This document shows, piece after piece, positions 7,537 to 16,798 of a DNA stretch of 64,000 bases. Position numbers and translations under genes: made by a program. The notes beneath the pieces are model-generated. The model was not told the DNA's origin and made no database searches. It saw nothing but the letters and a program-made list of their open reading frames with translations. Source of the stretch: Salmonella enterica subsp. houtenae serovar Houten (GTDB taxonomy: Bacteria > Pseudomonadota > Gammaproteobacteria > Enterobacterales > Enterobacteriaceae). Location: the NCBI GenBank assembly GCA_900478215.1, contig LS483478.1, forward strand, positions 1,612,001-1,676,000. The letters are read 5' to 3'. Positions within the stretch are counted from its first letter, which is position 1. The number at the start of each line of letters is the position of its first letter.

Positions 7537-8973
7537 ATGAATCGTAATTCTTTCCTTGCCGCGACAGCGAGCTTACCGCTTTTTATTTTGCTGGCGGGCT
7601 GCGCCCCGATGCACGATACCCGTCAGTCGCTGACCCAGCAGACGCCCTCTTCTCATATTGATTCCAGCCTGCCGACGGCGTTGAAAAACGGTTGGCCGGA
7701 TAGTCAGTGGTGGAAGGCATATCACGATGCGCAGCTTGACGCGCTGATTGATAATGCCATACAGCATTCGCCGGATATGCAGGTGGCTGACCAGCGTATT
7801 CAACTGGCGGAAGCGCAGGCGAAAGCGGTTGAGGCGCAGGACGGTCCGCAGCTCGACTTTTCTGCCGACATTGAGCGCCAGCGAATGTCCGCGGAAGGGC
7901 TGATGGGGCCATTCGCGATTACCGATCCCGCGGCGGGAACGACCGGGCCGTGGTATACCAATGGCACATTCGGCCTGACGGCGGGCTGGGACCTGGATTT
8001 ATGGGGGAAAAACCGCGCTGAAGTGACCGCGCGGATCGGGGCGGTCAAAGCGCGCGAAGCGGAGCAGGAGCAGACCCGACAACTGCTGGCAAGCGGCGTG
8101 GCGCGACTCTACTGGGAGTGGCAGACGCAGGCGGCGCTGAAAAATGTGCTGACGCAAATCGAGCATGAGCAGCAAAACGTGGTGGCGGTGAACCGGGAAT
8201 TGTATCAACACGGCATTACCTCTTCCGTCGAAGGCGTCGAGACCGATATCGACGCCAGTAAAACCCAGCAGCAGCTTAATGACGTTAACGGTAAATTGAA
8301 GGTCATTGAAGCGCGGCTCAGCGCGTTAACCAATACGCAATCGGCGGCGCTCAAGCTACGTCAGGTGAGTCTCCCCGCCGTTGAAAGCCAGTTACCGTCG
8401 CAACTGGGGTATTCGTTGCTGGCGCGTCGAGCGGATCTGCAGGCCGCGCACTGGTACATTGAATCCTCGTTGAGCAGTATTGATGCCGCGAAGGCAGCAT
8501 TTTATCCCGATATTAATCTGATGGCTTTTTTACAGCAGGATGCGTTGCATCTGAGCGATCTGTTCCGCCATTCCGCGCAGCAATATGGCATTACCGGCGG
8601 GCTGACGCTGCCGATTTTCGACAGCGGCAGGCTGAATGCCAACCTCAATATCGCCAAAGCGCAAAGTAACCTTTCTATCGCCAACTACAACAAAGCGGTA
8701 GTGGATGCGGTTAATGATGTGGCGCGCACCGCCAGTCAGGTAGAGACGCTGGCGCAGAAAAATCAGCATCAGCAGCAGATTGAGCATGACGCGCAGCGCG
8801 TGGTCGGTCTGGCGCAAGCGCGCTTTAATGCCGGCATTATCGCGGGCTCACGCGTGAGCGAGGCCAAAATCCCGGCGCTGCGCGAGCAGTGTAACGGCTT
8901 ACTGTTGCAGGACCAGTGGCTGGATGCCTCTATTCAGCTTACCAGCGCGCTGGGCGGCGGTTATCATTCCTGA
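7537..8973 (+). CDS. mdtQ: Outer-membrane factor lipoprotein MdtQ
   Basis: This 478-residue protein is a TolC-like outer-membrane channel of the NodT type, which would serve a tripartite efflux pump. A lipoprotein signal peptide ends in LLAGC, so the mature protein should start at a lipidated cysteine near residue 22. Two outer-membrane efflux repeats follow, roughly residues 60-260 and 270-470, rich in alanine and glutamine coiled-coil helices. The ATG at 7537 is chosen because the signal peptide starts there. In E. coli K-12 this locus is a broken gene; here the frame is open. No pump genes adjoin it. Confidence 0.88.
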   Translation: MNRNSFLAATASLPLFILLAGCAPMHDTRQSLTQQTPSSHIDSSLPTALKNGWPDSQWWKAYHDAQLDALIDNAIQHSPDMQVADQRIQLAEAQAKAVEAQDGPQLDFSADIERQRMSAEGLMGPFAITDPAAGTTGPWYTNGTFGLTAGWDLDLWGKNRAEVTARIGAVKAREAEQEQTRQLLASGVARLYWEWQTQAALKNVLTQIEHEQQNVVAVNRELYQHGITSSVEGVETDIDASKTQQQLNDVNGKLKVIEARLSALTNTQSAALKLRQVSLPAVESQLPSQLGYSLLARRADLQAAHWYIESSLSSIDAAKAAFYPDINLMAFLQQDALHLSDLFRHSAQQYGITGGLTLPIFDSGRLNANLNIAKAQSNLSIANYNKAVVDAVNDVARTASQVETLAQKNQHQQQIEHDAQRVVGLAQARFNAGIIAGSRVSEAKIPALREQCNGLLLQDQWLDASIQLTSALGGGYHS

Positions 8974-9038
8974 TTTTTCCGGAGGAGTCAGACAGGGTTC
9001 CTATACTTAGGCTGTGTATGATTCATCCGGAGAGGAAT

Positions 9039-9800
9039 ATGACCAAAGTTGCAATTGTAACGGCATCAGATTCGGGAATTGGCAAAACGTGTGCGTTGTT
9101 ATTAGCGCAAAACGGTTTTGATATTGGTATTACCTGGCATTCCGATGAACGCGGCGCGCAGGAGACGGCAAAAAAAGCGGCGCAGTTTGGCGTGCGAGCA
9201 GAGACCATTCATCTTGACCTGAGCCAGTTACCCGAGGGCGCGCAGGCCATTGAACATCTTATCCAGCGCCTGGGACGCGTTGATGTGCTGGTCAATAATG
9301 CCGGGGCGATGACCAAATCCGCGTTTATTGATATGCCGTTTACGCAGTGGCGGCAAATTTTTACCGTGGATGTCGACGGCGCGTTTCTCTGCGCGCAGAT
9401 CGCCGCCCGGCATATGATTAAACAAGGAGAGGGAGGGCGTATTATCAACATCACCTCCGTCCATGAGCATACGCCGCTCCCGCAAGCCAGCGCCTATACC
9501 GCGGCGAAACATGCGCTGGGCGGATTGACTAAATCCATGGCGCTGGAACTGATTGAGCATCATATTTTGGTCAACGCCGTCGCGCCAGGCGCTATCGCCA
9601 CGCCGATGAACGATATGGATGACAGCGACATTGAGCCGGGATCGGAACCCGCTATCCCTATCGCCCGACCGGGCTCTACGCATGAAATCGCCAGCCTCGT
9701 CGCCTGGCTGTGTTCGGAAGGCGCCAGCTATACTACCGGTCAGTCGCTGATTGTCGACGGCGGATTTATGCTGGCGAATCCGCAATTCAACGCGAAATAA
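9039..9800 (+). CDS. yohF: Short-chain dehydrogenase/reductase YohF
   Basis: This 253-residue protein is a classical short-chain dehydrogenase/reductase. The nucleotide-binding TASDSGIG replaces the usual TGxxxGIG, VLVNNAGAM follows at about residue 85, and the catalytic serine and YTAAK are in the segment after NITSVHEH. It equals E. coli YohF in length and sequence pattern. The ATG at 9039 follows GGAGAGGAAT. The substrate is unknown. It is monocistronic, with a REP-like hairpin after the stop. Confidence 0.9.
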   Translation: MTKVAIVTASDSGIGKTCALLLAQNGFDIGITWHSDERGAQETAKKAAQFGVRAETIHLDLSQLPEGAQAIEHLIQRLGRVDVLVNNAGAMTKSAFIDMPFTQWRQIFTVDVDGAFLCAQIAARHMIKQGEGGRIINITSVHEHTPLPQASAYTAAKHALGGLTKSMALELIEHHILVNAVAPGAIATPMNDMDDSDIEPGSEPAIPIARPGSTHEIASLVAWLCSEGASYTTGQSLIVDGGFMLANPQFNAK

Positions 9801-9842
9801 ACGCCGGGTGCCGGATGGCGGCGTTATGCCATCCGGATACCC
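9801..9842. repeat. REP-like palindromic element
   Basis: GCCGGATGGCGGCGTTATGCCATCCGGATAC-type sequence forms the imperfect hairpin typical of enterobacterial REP elements. It lies between the convergent genes yohF and yohD and could protect or end both transcripts. Confidence 0.7.
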
Positions 9843-9848
9843 TCGGGT

Positions 9849-10418
9849 TTAACGGGCCTCCGCTTTGCCGCGTCTTTTCAGCCACCAGCGCACGCCAACC
9901 ACCAGCACGACGGCCAGAATCAGCCATACCCCATGTCTGAGATGGTGATCGAGGTCGTGCAGCCATGGCGCGATCACCTCGCCGCCAAGATATCCCAGCG
10001 TGGTAAACAGCAGCGCCCAGACCAGCGCGCCGACCATATTCAGCGGCAGAAAAATTTTAGGCGGCAGGCGGCTGGCGCCAATCAGTAGCGGGCCAACCAC
10101 CCGGAATCCGTACATAAAACGCGTGCCGATCACAAACAGATACGGATGGCGTTGGATCATTTTCTGCGCGTGACGAATCTTAGTATGATAACGGGGGAAA
10201 CGACGCAGGATCTTCCCGCCATAGCATCGTCCTAACAGGTAAAGTAGCTGATCGCCCATCATCCCTCCCAGCGCGACGGCCGCCGCCGCCAGCGGAAACT
10301 TGAGCAGCCCCTGATGCGCCGCGACGCCGCCCAACAGGGTAACGGTTTCACCTTCGGCCATACTGCCGATAACCAGCGCCGCATAGCCATAATGCGTAAT
10401 AAGCGTGTTGATATCCAT
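9849..10418 (-). CDS. yohD: DedA-family membrane protein YohD
   Basis: This 189-residue integral membrane protein belongs to the DedA family, which is linked to lipid-carrier movement and membrane homeostasis. It shows SMAEGETVTLLGG near the N-terminus, the conserved IGTRFMYGFRVVGP segment at about residues 97-110, and a basic C-terminus (VRWWLKRRGKAEAR). The ATG at 10418 corresponds to the E. coli start and is preferred to the longer frame. It is transcribed away from yohC. Its exact substrate is not known. Confidence 0.88.
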   Translation of the reverse strand: MDINTLITHYGYAALVIGSMAEGETVTLLGGVAAHQGLLKFPLAAAAVALGGMMGDQLLYLLGRCYGGKILRRFPRYHTKIRHAQKMIQRHPYLFVIGTRFMYGFRVVGPLLIGASRLPPKIFLPLNMVGALVWALLFTTLGYLGGEVIAPWLHDLDHHLRHGVWLILAVVLVVGVRWWLKRRGKAEAR

Positions 10419-10576
10419 GCGTAAACCACCTCCGGCATTAAGCATACACCCTGGCAAGAGGCGTGCACGGCAAAGCCGACGTTTTGCCGGAGACTATTTT
10501 GCCATTGTTCATAAAATAACCAGAAACTGAATTATACTTGAACATACTGACATCTGAGGCATCAGAAGGGGGCAGT

Positions 10577-11164
10577 ATGAACCATGTATGGGGACTTTTT
10601 TCCCATCCCTATCGGGAAATGCAGGTGATCAAAAGCGAAAACGAAACCGTTTCGCATCACTATACACACCATGTTTTGCTGATGGCGGCGATTCCCGTCG
10701 TCTGCGCCTTTATCGGCACGACGCAAATCGGCTGGAATTTTGGCGACGGCAACGTGTTACAACTCTCGCTGTTTACCGGTTTTGCGCTAGCGCTCCTGTT
10801 CTATGGCGTGATGCTGGCAGGCGTCGCGGTGATGGGACGCGTCATTTGGTGGATGGCGCGAAACTATCCGCAACGGCCATCGCTTGCGCGCTGTATGGTT
10901 TTTGCCGGTTATGTCGCGACGCCGCTTTTTTTAAGTGGTCTGGTGGCGCTCTATCCGCTGGTATGGCTATGCGCTCTGGTCGGCGCCGTGGCGCTCTTTT
11001 ACACCGGCTATTTGCTGTATTTGGGTATTCCGACTTTCCTTAACATTAATAGAGAGGAGGGATTAAGCTTCTCCAGTTCGACGCTGGCTATCGGCGTACT
11101 GGTCCTGGAGGTACTGCTGGCGATCACCGTGATCCTGTGGGGATACGGCTACCGCCTGTTCTGA
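10577..11164 (+). CDS. yohC: Yip1-domain inner membrane protein YohC
   Basis: This 195-residue protein has about five hydrophobic segments and matches E. coli YohC almost throughout, including HVWGLFSHPYREMQ at the N-terminus and LGIPTFLNIN before the last helices. It carries the Yip1-type membrane domain; its role is unknown. The ATG at 10577 is chosen over an in-frame ATG at 10538 because GAAGGGGGCAG lies just before it and the E. coli protein starts here. A hairpin at about 11172-11190 may end the transcript. Confidence 0.88.
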   Translation: MNHVWGLFSHPYREMQVIKSENETVSHHYTHHVLLMAAIPVVCAFIGTTQIGWNFGDGNVLQLSLFTGFALALLFYGVMLAGVAVMGRVIWWMARNYPQRPSLARCMVFAGYVATPLFLSGLVALYPLVWLCALVGAVALFYTGYLLYLGIPTFLNINREEGLSFSSSTLAIGVLVLEVLLAITVILWGYGYRLF

Positions 11165-11220
11165 TGCAAAAAGGGCTGGCGTAAAAGCCAGCAATGCAGC
11201 ATTTGCTGACGATTCTTCTG

Positions 11221-11245
11221 TAGCGGCAACGCTGGCGTGCCGCTA
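11221..11245. other. Stem-loop in the pbpG upstream region
   Basis: TAGCGGCA and TGCCGCTA form an exact 8-bp stem around a 9-nt loop about 85 bp before the pbpG start. No T-run follows. It may be part of the leader or a protein site; no function can be assigned. Confidence 0.4.
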
Positions 11246-11328
11246 TGATGCCACTGCTAGCTTGAGTAAAACCTTAGCTCAGGCGGTGTGCGTTACGACG
11301 CGCGTGAATCATTATCAGAAATCTCATC

Positions 11329-12276
11329 ATGCTGAAATTCCGAGCTTCATTCCTGAGCCTTGCTCTGATGTTGGCCGTTCCTTTTGCCCCGCAGGCCGTG
11401 GCGAAAACGGCAGCGACAACCGCGGCGTCTCAACCTGAGATTGCCTCCGGTAGCGCAATGATTGTTGATCTCAACACCCATAAAGTGATCTATTCGAACC
11501 ACCCGGATCTGGTGCGTCCGATTGCCTCAATAACCAAATTAATGACGGCGATGGTCGTGCTCGACGCGCGATTGCCGCTGGATGAAATACTGAAGGTCGA
11601 TATCAGCCAGACGCCGGAGATGAAAGGGGTTTACTCCCGTGTACGTCTGAACAGCGAAATTAGCCGCAAAAATATGTTGCTGCTGGCGTTGATGTCATCC
11701 GAAAACCGTGCGGCGGCAAGCCTGGCGCACTATTATCCTGGCGGTTATAACGCATTTATTAACGCGATGAATGCGAAGGCGAAAGCGTTGGGCATGACGC
11801 ATACCCGCTTCGTTGAGCCGACGGGGCTGTCGATTCATAACGTCTCGACCGCGCGGGATTTAACAAAACTGCTGATTGCCACGAAGCAATACCCGCTGAT
11901 TGGCCAGCTAAGCACCACGCGCGAAGACATGGCGACATTCTCGCATCCGGCGTATACGCTGCCGTTTCGCAATACCAACCATTTGGTCTACCGTGATAAC
12001 TGGAATATCCAGTTAACGAAAACCGGCTTTACCAATGCGGCGGGGCATTGCCTGGTGATGCGTACCGTGATCAATAACAAACCGGTCGCGCTGGTGGTCA
12101 TGGATGCGTTCGGCAAATATACCCACTTTGCGGACGCCAGTCGCCTGCGTACATGGATTGAAACCGGTAAAGTCATGCCCGTTCCGGCTGCCGCGCTGAG
12201 CTATAAAAAGCAAAAAGCCGCGCAAATGGCGGCAGCCAGCGCCAATGCCGGGGCGCAAACCGCACAGAACGATTAG
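11329..12276 (+). CDS. pbpG: D-alanyl-D-alanine endopeptidase PBP7
   Basis: This 315-residue periplasmic low-molecular-weight penicillin-binding protein cuts D-alanyl-meso-diaminopimelyl cross-links in peptidoglycan. A cleavable signal peptide ends near AVAK, and the three active-site boxes are in place: SITK at residues 67-70, SEN at 124-126 and KTG at about residue 231. The alanine-rich C-terminal tail (QMAAASANAGAQTA) is low complexity. It lies between yohC and dld as in E. coli. Confidence 0.93.
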   Translation: MLKFRASFLSLALMLAVPFAPQAVAKTAATTAASQPEIASGSAMIVDLNTHKVIYSNHPDLVRPIASITKLMTAMVVLDARLPLDEILKVDISQTPEMKGVYSRVRLNSEISRKNMLLLALMSSENRAAASLAHYYPGGYNAFINAMNAKAKALGMTHTRFVEPTGLSIHNVSTARDLTKLLIATKQYPLIGQLSTTREDMATFSHPAYTLPFRNTNHLVYRDNWNIQLTKTGFTNAAGHCLVMRTVINNKPVALVVMDAFGKYTHFADASRLRTWIETGKVMPVPAAALSYKKQKAAQMAAASANAGAQTAQND

Positions 12277-12277
12277 G

Positions 12278-12320
12278 TCGCCGTAGGCCCGGCAGACATC
12301 GAGCCGCCGGGCATTCACGG
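12278..12320. repeat. Partial REP-like element
   Basis: GTAGGCCCGGCAGACATCGA followed by GCCGCCGGGC resembles a degenerate REP sequence. It lies between the convergent genes pbpG and dld and may act as their shared transcript end. Confidence 0.5.
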
Positions 12321-12334
12321 TAAACCGCACGGTG

Positions 12335-14065
12335 TTAATGCGCCTCGTCGGGCGTATTTTCCTGCCAGAATTTCCGCTTACTCGTTTTACCGATACCGGG
12401 GTTCATACTGTTGGTCGGGTCATTTTGCCGATAAAAACGCGTCAGCGTCTCCGGTGCTTTATACAGATGTCCAACGTTGTGCTCCGCCGGGTATTGCGCC
12501 CCGCGCGCCTGCAACAGCGCCAGCATTTGCGCTTTCAGCGCATGGACGTCGACGCCTTTCTTCACGATATAGTCCTGATGAAAAACGTGGCACATAAAGT
12601 GGCCGTAATAGAGTTTATGTACCAGTTGGCTGTCGATTTCCGGCGGCAGATGCTCGAACCAGTCGGTATCGTTGCGGCGCAGGGCGATATCCAGCGCCAG
12701 GATATCTTCCACTTCATCGGCGTGTACGGCCTGATAACGAATCGCCGCGCCAGCAGCAGCGAAGCGGTGCAGGAAGGCTTTGCTGCCTTCTTCCGGCGTA
12801 CAGGCGAAGAAACCGCCCTCAGCGGATTTAAAAAACTCATTCAGCCAGCGTTGCGCTTCTGCGACGCCGTCACCCGCCATTTTTAACAGCAGATGATGCT
12901 CATATTTATCGCGCCAGTTTTTCATCCGCGGCGGCAGATGGCTGGGAAACAGATGGCCGAATTTCTGCATCGCGCGGTCGGTGAAATGCGGACGGAAAAA
13001 TTTTACTTTTTCCAGCATCGCATCGGTTCGGCCTTTTAGCGTGAAAAAGAACGGCATCTTGTCGGTGCCAAGCTTATCGATCATCAGAAAGGTATCTTTA
13101 CCGTACTGCTCCGCAATATCGTAGATATCGCGATGCATATATTCTCCCGCCACCGGCAGATTGTTGAAGTTCGCCAGAATATGCCGACGGATTTCAGTCA
13201 GTACCGCGGGCTGATTGGTACCGATATAAAAAACCTGCTGATTTTTTTCCGCTGCAAAGGTATCAAGGCGAACGGCAAAAACCGCCAGTTTTCCGGCGCA
13301 ACCGGAAGATTCAAACAAACGGTCCGGGTCGGCGTTATAGCGGGCGGGCGTATCGGCGTTGATATCTCGAACCCGCGTCACGTAGTCGTGATCGTGCGCA
13401 TGACGACCATCGTGGCGCACATCCTCATCTTTAATCCGTTCGTCATCCAGCTTGCTCAGGATCTGCTCCGGCGTTTGCCCAAGATCGATACCCAGATGAT
13501 TGACCAGTTGTAGTTTGCCTTGCTCGTCAATACGGGCAAAGAGCGACATCTCGGTATAGGCCGGGCCGCGCTGCACCAGCGAGCCGCCGGAGTTATTACA
13601 GATACCGCCGATGACCGACGCGCCGATACACGACGAACCAATCACCGAGTGCGGTTCGCGGCCCAGCGGTTTAAGCGCTTTTTCCAGCGAATAGAGCGTC
13701 GTACCGGGCCAGGCCAGAACCTGTTGGCCGCTATGCAGTAAGTGCAGCTTATCCAGCCGCTGGGTGCTGATAATCACAATATCGCGATCGTAGTCGTTGC
13801 CGTTCGGCGTGGAGCCTTCCGTCAGACCCGTGTTGGCGGCCTGCATCAGAATAATTTTGTCAGCATTAACGCAGGCGTTGAGCACACGCCACAGTTCCAG
13901 TAATGAACCAGGGAAAACAACGGCCAGCGCGTCGCCCTGACCGGAACGGAAACCTTTGCGATAGCGGGCGGTTTTTGCGGGGTCTGTCAGCAGGTGAGAA
14001 TGGCCTACCAGGCGGGCCAGCTCATTCAGGAACGTTTTATTATCAGTCATTGTTATGGAAGACAT
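12335..14065 (-). CDS. dld: Quinone-dependent D-lactate dehydrogenase
   Basis: This 576-residue peripheral membrane flavoprotein oxidises D-lactate to pyruvate and passes electrons to the quinone pool. The FAD-binding domain covers about the first 270 residues, with GSSCIGASVIGGICNNSGG at the cofactor site, and the C-terminal part matches the membrane-binding D-lactate dehydrogenase domain. The ATG at 14065, after AAGGAGTGGAG, is preferred to the longer frame. The C-terminal end (WQENTPDEAH) differs from E. coli by a few residues. It diverges from bglX. Confidence 0.94.
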   Translation of the reverse strand: MSSITMTDNKTFLNELARLVGHSHLLTDPAKTARYRKGFRSGQGDALAVVFPGSLLELWRVLNACVNADKIILMQAANTGLTEGSTPNGNDYDRDIVIISTQRLDKLHLLHSGQQVLAWPGTTLYSLEKALKPLGREPHSVIGSSCIGASVIGGICNNSGGSLVQRGPAYTEMSLFARIDEQGKLQLVNHLGIDLGQTPEQILSKLDDERIKDEDVRHDGRHAHDHDYVTRVRDINADTPARYNADPDRLFESSGCAGKLAVFAVRLDTFAAEKNQQVFYIGTNQPAVLTEIRRHILANFNNLPVAGEYMHRDIYDIAEQYGKDTFLMIDKLGTDKMPFFFTLKGRTDAMLEKVKFFRPHFTDRAMQKFGHLFPSHLPPRMKNWRDKYEHHLLLKMAGDGVAEAQRWLNEFFKSAEGGFFACTPEEGSKAFLHRFAAAGAAIRYQAVHADEVEDILALDIALRRNDTDWFEHLPPEIDSQLVHKLYYGHFMCHVFHQDYIVKKGVDVHALKAQMLALLQARGAQYPAEHNVGHLYKAPETLTRFYRQNDPTNSMNPGIGKTSKRKFWQENTPDEAH

Positions 14066-14320
14066 TCTCCACTCCTTGTGGTGGGACAAAATATCAGCGT
14101 TAAGCATAGCGCTTTGTATGACAATACGCTTTCTCATTCAAATTGTCTCTGTGTGGGCGGCATTCATACGGTCTATCCATCATTTTCGCCCGACAAATGT
14201 TTTGAAAATTAAGCGAATAACCTTCGCTTTCTTCTCCTCTCGCGTTTAGGCTTATGGCAAACTGCGGTTTTTATTCTGTTTTTACCGCCTCGTCGGGATA
14301 AAGATAAAGAGAGAATCAAC

Positions 14321-16618
14321 ATGAAATGGTTATGTTCAGTAGGTGTTGCTGTGAGTCTGGCGATGCAGCCAGCATTGGCGGAAAACCTGTTTGGCAATCA
14401 CCCGCTGACGCCGGAAGCGCGCGACGCGTTCGTCACCGATTTACTCAAGAAAATGACTGTCGATGAAAAAATTGGTCAGTTACGTCTGATTAGCGTCGGC
14501 CCTGATAACCCGAAAGATGCGATTCGCGAGATGATCAAAGACGGGAAGGTAGGGGCGATTTTCAATACCGTCACCCGCCAGGATATCCGTCAAATGCAGG
14601 ATCAGGTGATGGCGTTGAGCCGCCTGAAAATTCCTCTCTTTTTTGCCTATGACGTGGTACACGGCCAGCGAACCGTCTTTCCGATAAGCCTCGGTCTGGC
14701 TTCTTCTTTTAATCTGGATGCGGTAAGAACCGTAGGACGCGTCTCGGCGTATGAAGCGGCGGACGACGGCCTGAATATGACCTGGGCGCCGATGGTGGAT
14801 GTCTCCCGCGATCCGCGTTGGGGGCGCGCCTCTGAAGGCTTTGGCGAAGACACCTGGTTAACCTCCATCATGGGGGAAACTATGGTGAAAGCGATGCAGG
14901 GCAAAAGCCCGGCGGATCGCTACTCGGTGATGACCAGCGTGAAACATTTTGCCGCCTATGGCGCCGTTGAAGGCGGTAAAGAATACAACACCGTGGATAT
15001 GAGTTCCCAGCGTCTGTTTAATGACTACATGCCGCCGTACAAAGCGGGGCTGGATGCGGGGAGCGGCGCAGTGATGGTGGCGCTGAACTCGCTGAACGGC
15101 ACGCCTGCGACGTCAGATTCCTGGCTATTGAAAGATGTCCTGCGCGATGAGTGGGGCTTTAAAGGGATTACCGTTTCCGACCACGGCGCCATTAAGGAAC
15201 TGATTAAACACGGTACGGCGGCCGACCCGGAAGACGCGGTGCGCGTGGCGCTGAAGTCAGGGGTGGATATGAGCATGGCGGATGAGTATTACAGCAAATA
15301 TCTGCCGGGACTGATTAAGTCGGGTAAAGTGACGATGGCGGAACTGGACGACGCGACGCGCCATGTGCTCAACGTAAAATATGACATGGGATTGTTTAAC
15401 GACCCATATAGCCATCTGGGGCCGAAAGAGAGCGACCCGGTGGACACCAATGCCGAAAGCCGCCTGCATCGTAAAGAGGCGCGGGAAGTGGCGCGGGAAA
15501 GTCTGGTACTGCTGAAAAACCGGCTGGAAACGCTGCCGCTGAAAAAATCGGGCACCATTGCCGTTGTGGGGCCGCTGGCCGACAGTCAACGTGATGTAAT
15601 GGGAAGCTGGTCTGCTGCTGGGGTCGCGGATCAGTCGGTGACGGTGCTGGCGGGTATTCAGAATGCCGTCGGCGATGGGGCGAAGATCCTCTATGCCAAA
15701 GGGGCGAATATCACGAATGATAAAGGCATCGTCGATTTCTTAAACCTGTATGAAGAGGCGGTGAAAATCGATCCGCGCTCGCCACAGGCAATGATTGATG
15801 AAGCGGTGCAGGCGGCGAAACAGGCCGATGTGGTGGTCGCCGTGGTTGGTGAGTCGCAGGGAATGGCGCATGAAGCCTCCAGCCGTACCGATATTACCCT
15901 TCCCCAGAGCCAGCGCGACTTAATCACTGCTCTGAAAGCCACCGGTAAGCCGCTGGTACTGGTATTAATGAACGGCAGACCGCTGGCGCTGGTAAAAGAA
16001 GATCAACAGGCCGATGCGATTCTGGAGACCTGGTTTGCCGGGACGGAAGGCGGCAACGCCATTGCCGATGTGCTATTTGGCGATTACAACCCGTCAGGCA
16101 AACTGCCGATGTCCTTCCCGCGTTCGGTGGGACAAATTCCGGTCTATTACAGTCATCTCAATACGGGACGCCCGTATAATCCTGAAAAACCAAACAAATA
16201 TACCTCACGGTATTTTGACGAAGCGAATGGCCCGCTCTATCCGTTTGGTTATGGTCTGAGCTACACCACGTTTACGGTGTCTGACGTCACGCTCTCCGCG
16301 CCGACAATGAAACGCGACGGCAAAGTCACGGCCAGCGTAGAGGTCACGAATACCGGTAAACGCGAAGGGGCAACGGTCATCCAGATGTATTTACAGGATG
16401 TCACGGCATCAATGAGCCGCCCGGTGAAGCAATTAAAAGGCTTTGAAAAAATCGCCCTCAAGCCTGGCGAGAGCAAAACCGTGAGTTTCCCGATTGATAT
16501 CGACGCCTTGAAGTTCTGGAATCAGCAGATGAAATATGACGCGGAACCTGGTAAGTTCAACGTCTTTATCGGCGTGGATTCCGCTCGCGTTAAACAGGGA
16601 ACGTTCGAACTACTGTAA
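14321..16618 (+). CDS. bglX: Periplasmic beta-glucosidase
   Basis: This 765-residue exported enzyme of glycoside hydrolase family 3 removes terminal beta-D-glucosyl residues in the periplasm. A signal peptide ends at about AVSLAMQPALA. The N-terminal barrel contains HFAAYGAVEGGKEYN and the nucleophile region GFKGITVSDHGAI, with the aspartate near residue 287. The second domain and a C-terminal fibronectin-like domain (from about residue 660) follow. The length equals that of E. coli BglX. It is monocistronic with its own terminator. Confidence 0.94.
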   Translation: MKWLCSVGVAVSLAMQPALAENLFGNHPLTPEARDAFVTDLLKKMTVDEKIGQLRLISVGPDNPKDAIREMIKDGKVGAIFNTVTRQDIRQMQDQVMALSRLKIPLFFAYDVVHGQRTVFPISLGLASSFNLDAVRTVGRVSAYEAADDGLNMTWAPMVDVSRDPRWGRASEGFGEDTWLTSIMGETMVKAMQGKSPADRYSVMTSVKHFAAYGAVEGGKEYNTVDMSSQRLFNDYMPPYKAGLDAGSGAVMVALNSLNGTPATSDSWLLKDVLRDEWGFKGITVSDHGAIKELIKHGTAADPEDAVRVALKSGVDMSMADEYYSKYLPGLIKSGKVTMAELDDATRHVLNVKYDMGLFNDPYSHLGPKESDPVDTNAESRLHRKEAREVARESLVLLKNRLETLPLKKSGTIAVVGPLADSQRDVMGSWSAAGVADQSVTVLAGIQNAVGDGAKILYAKGANITNDKGIVDFLNLYEEAVKIDPRSPQAMIDEAVQAAKQADVVVAVVGESQGMAHEASSRTDITLPQSQRDLITALKATGKPLVLVLMNGRPLALVKEDQQADAILETWFAGTEGGNAIADVLFGDYNPSGKLPMSFPRSVGQIPVYYSHLNTGRPYNPEKPNKYTSRYFDEANGPLYPFGYGLSYTTFTVSDVTLSAPTMKRDGKVTASVEVTNTGKREGATVIQMYLQDVTASMSRPVKQLKGFEKIALKPGESKTVSFPIDIDALKFWNQQMKYDAEPGKFNVFIGVDSARVKQGTFELL

Positions 16619-16630
16619 GCCTGCCGTCAA

Positions 16631-16656
16631 CAGGGCGCGATATCAGCGCCCTGTTT
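16631..16656 (+). terminator. Terminator after bglX
   Basis: CAGGGCGC and GCGCCCTG make an 8-bp stem with a 7-nt loop, followed by a short T tract, 12 bp after the bglX stop. Confidence 0.7.
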
Positions 16657-16742
16657 GGCAATGACGTTTCCAGGCCACCCTTTTATTACCAGCCACGTCA
16701 CTTAAACTGCCGGAAAATCCCAGGTTAAACACAAACTTTTCA

Positions 16743-16753
16743 GCTATGCTTTT
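16743..16753 (+). promoter_or_regulatory. Sigma-S-type -10 element before osmF
   Basis: GCTATGCTTTT fits the extended -10 consensus favoured by RpoS (KCTAYRCTTAA) and lies 46 bp before the osmF start. Control of this operon by RpoS and osmolarity is known for the family in E. coli; here only the sequence match is seen. Confidence 0.55.
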
Positions 16754-16798
16754 TTCACAAGTCTCTGAAAAAGGCCGTAAAAGGATGAGGAAAGCATC

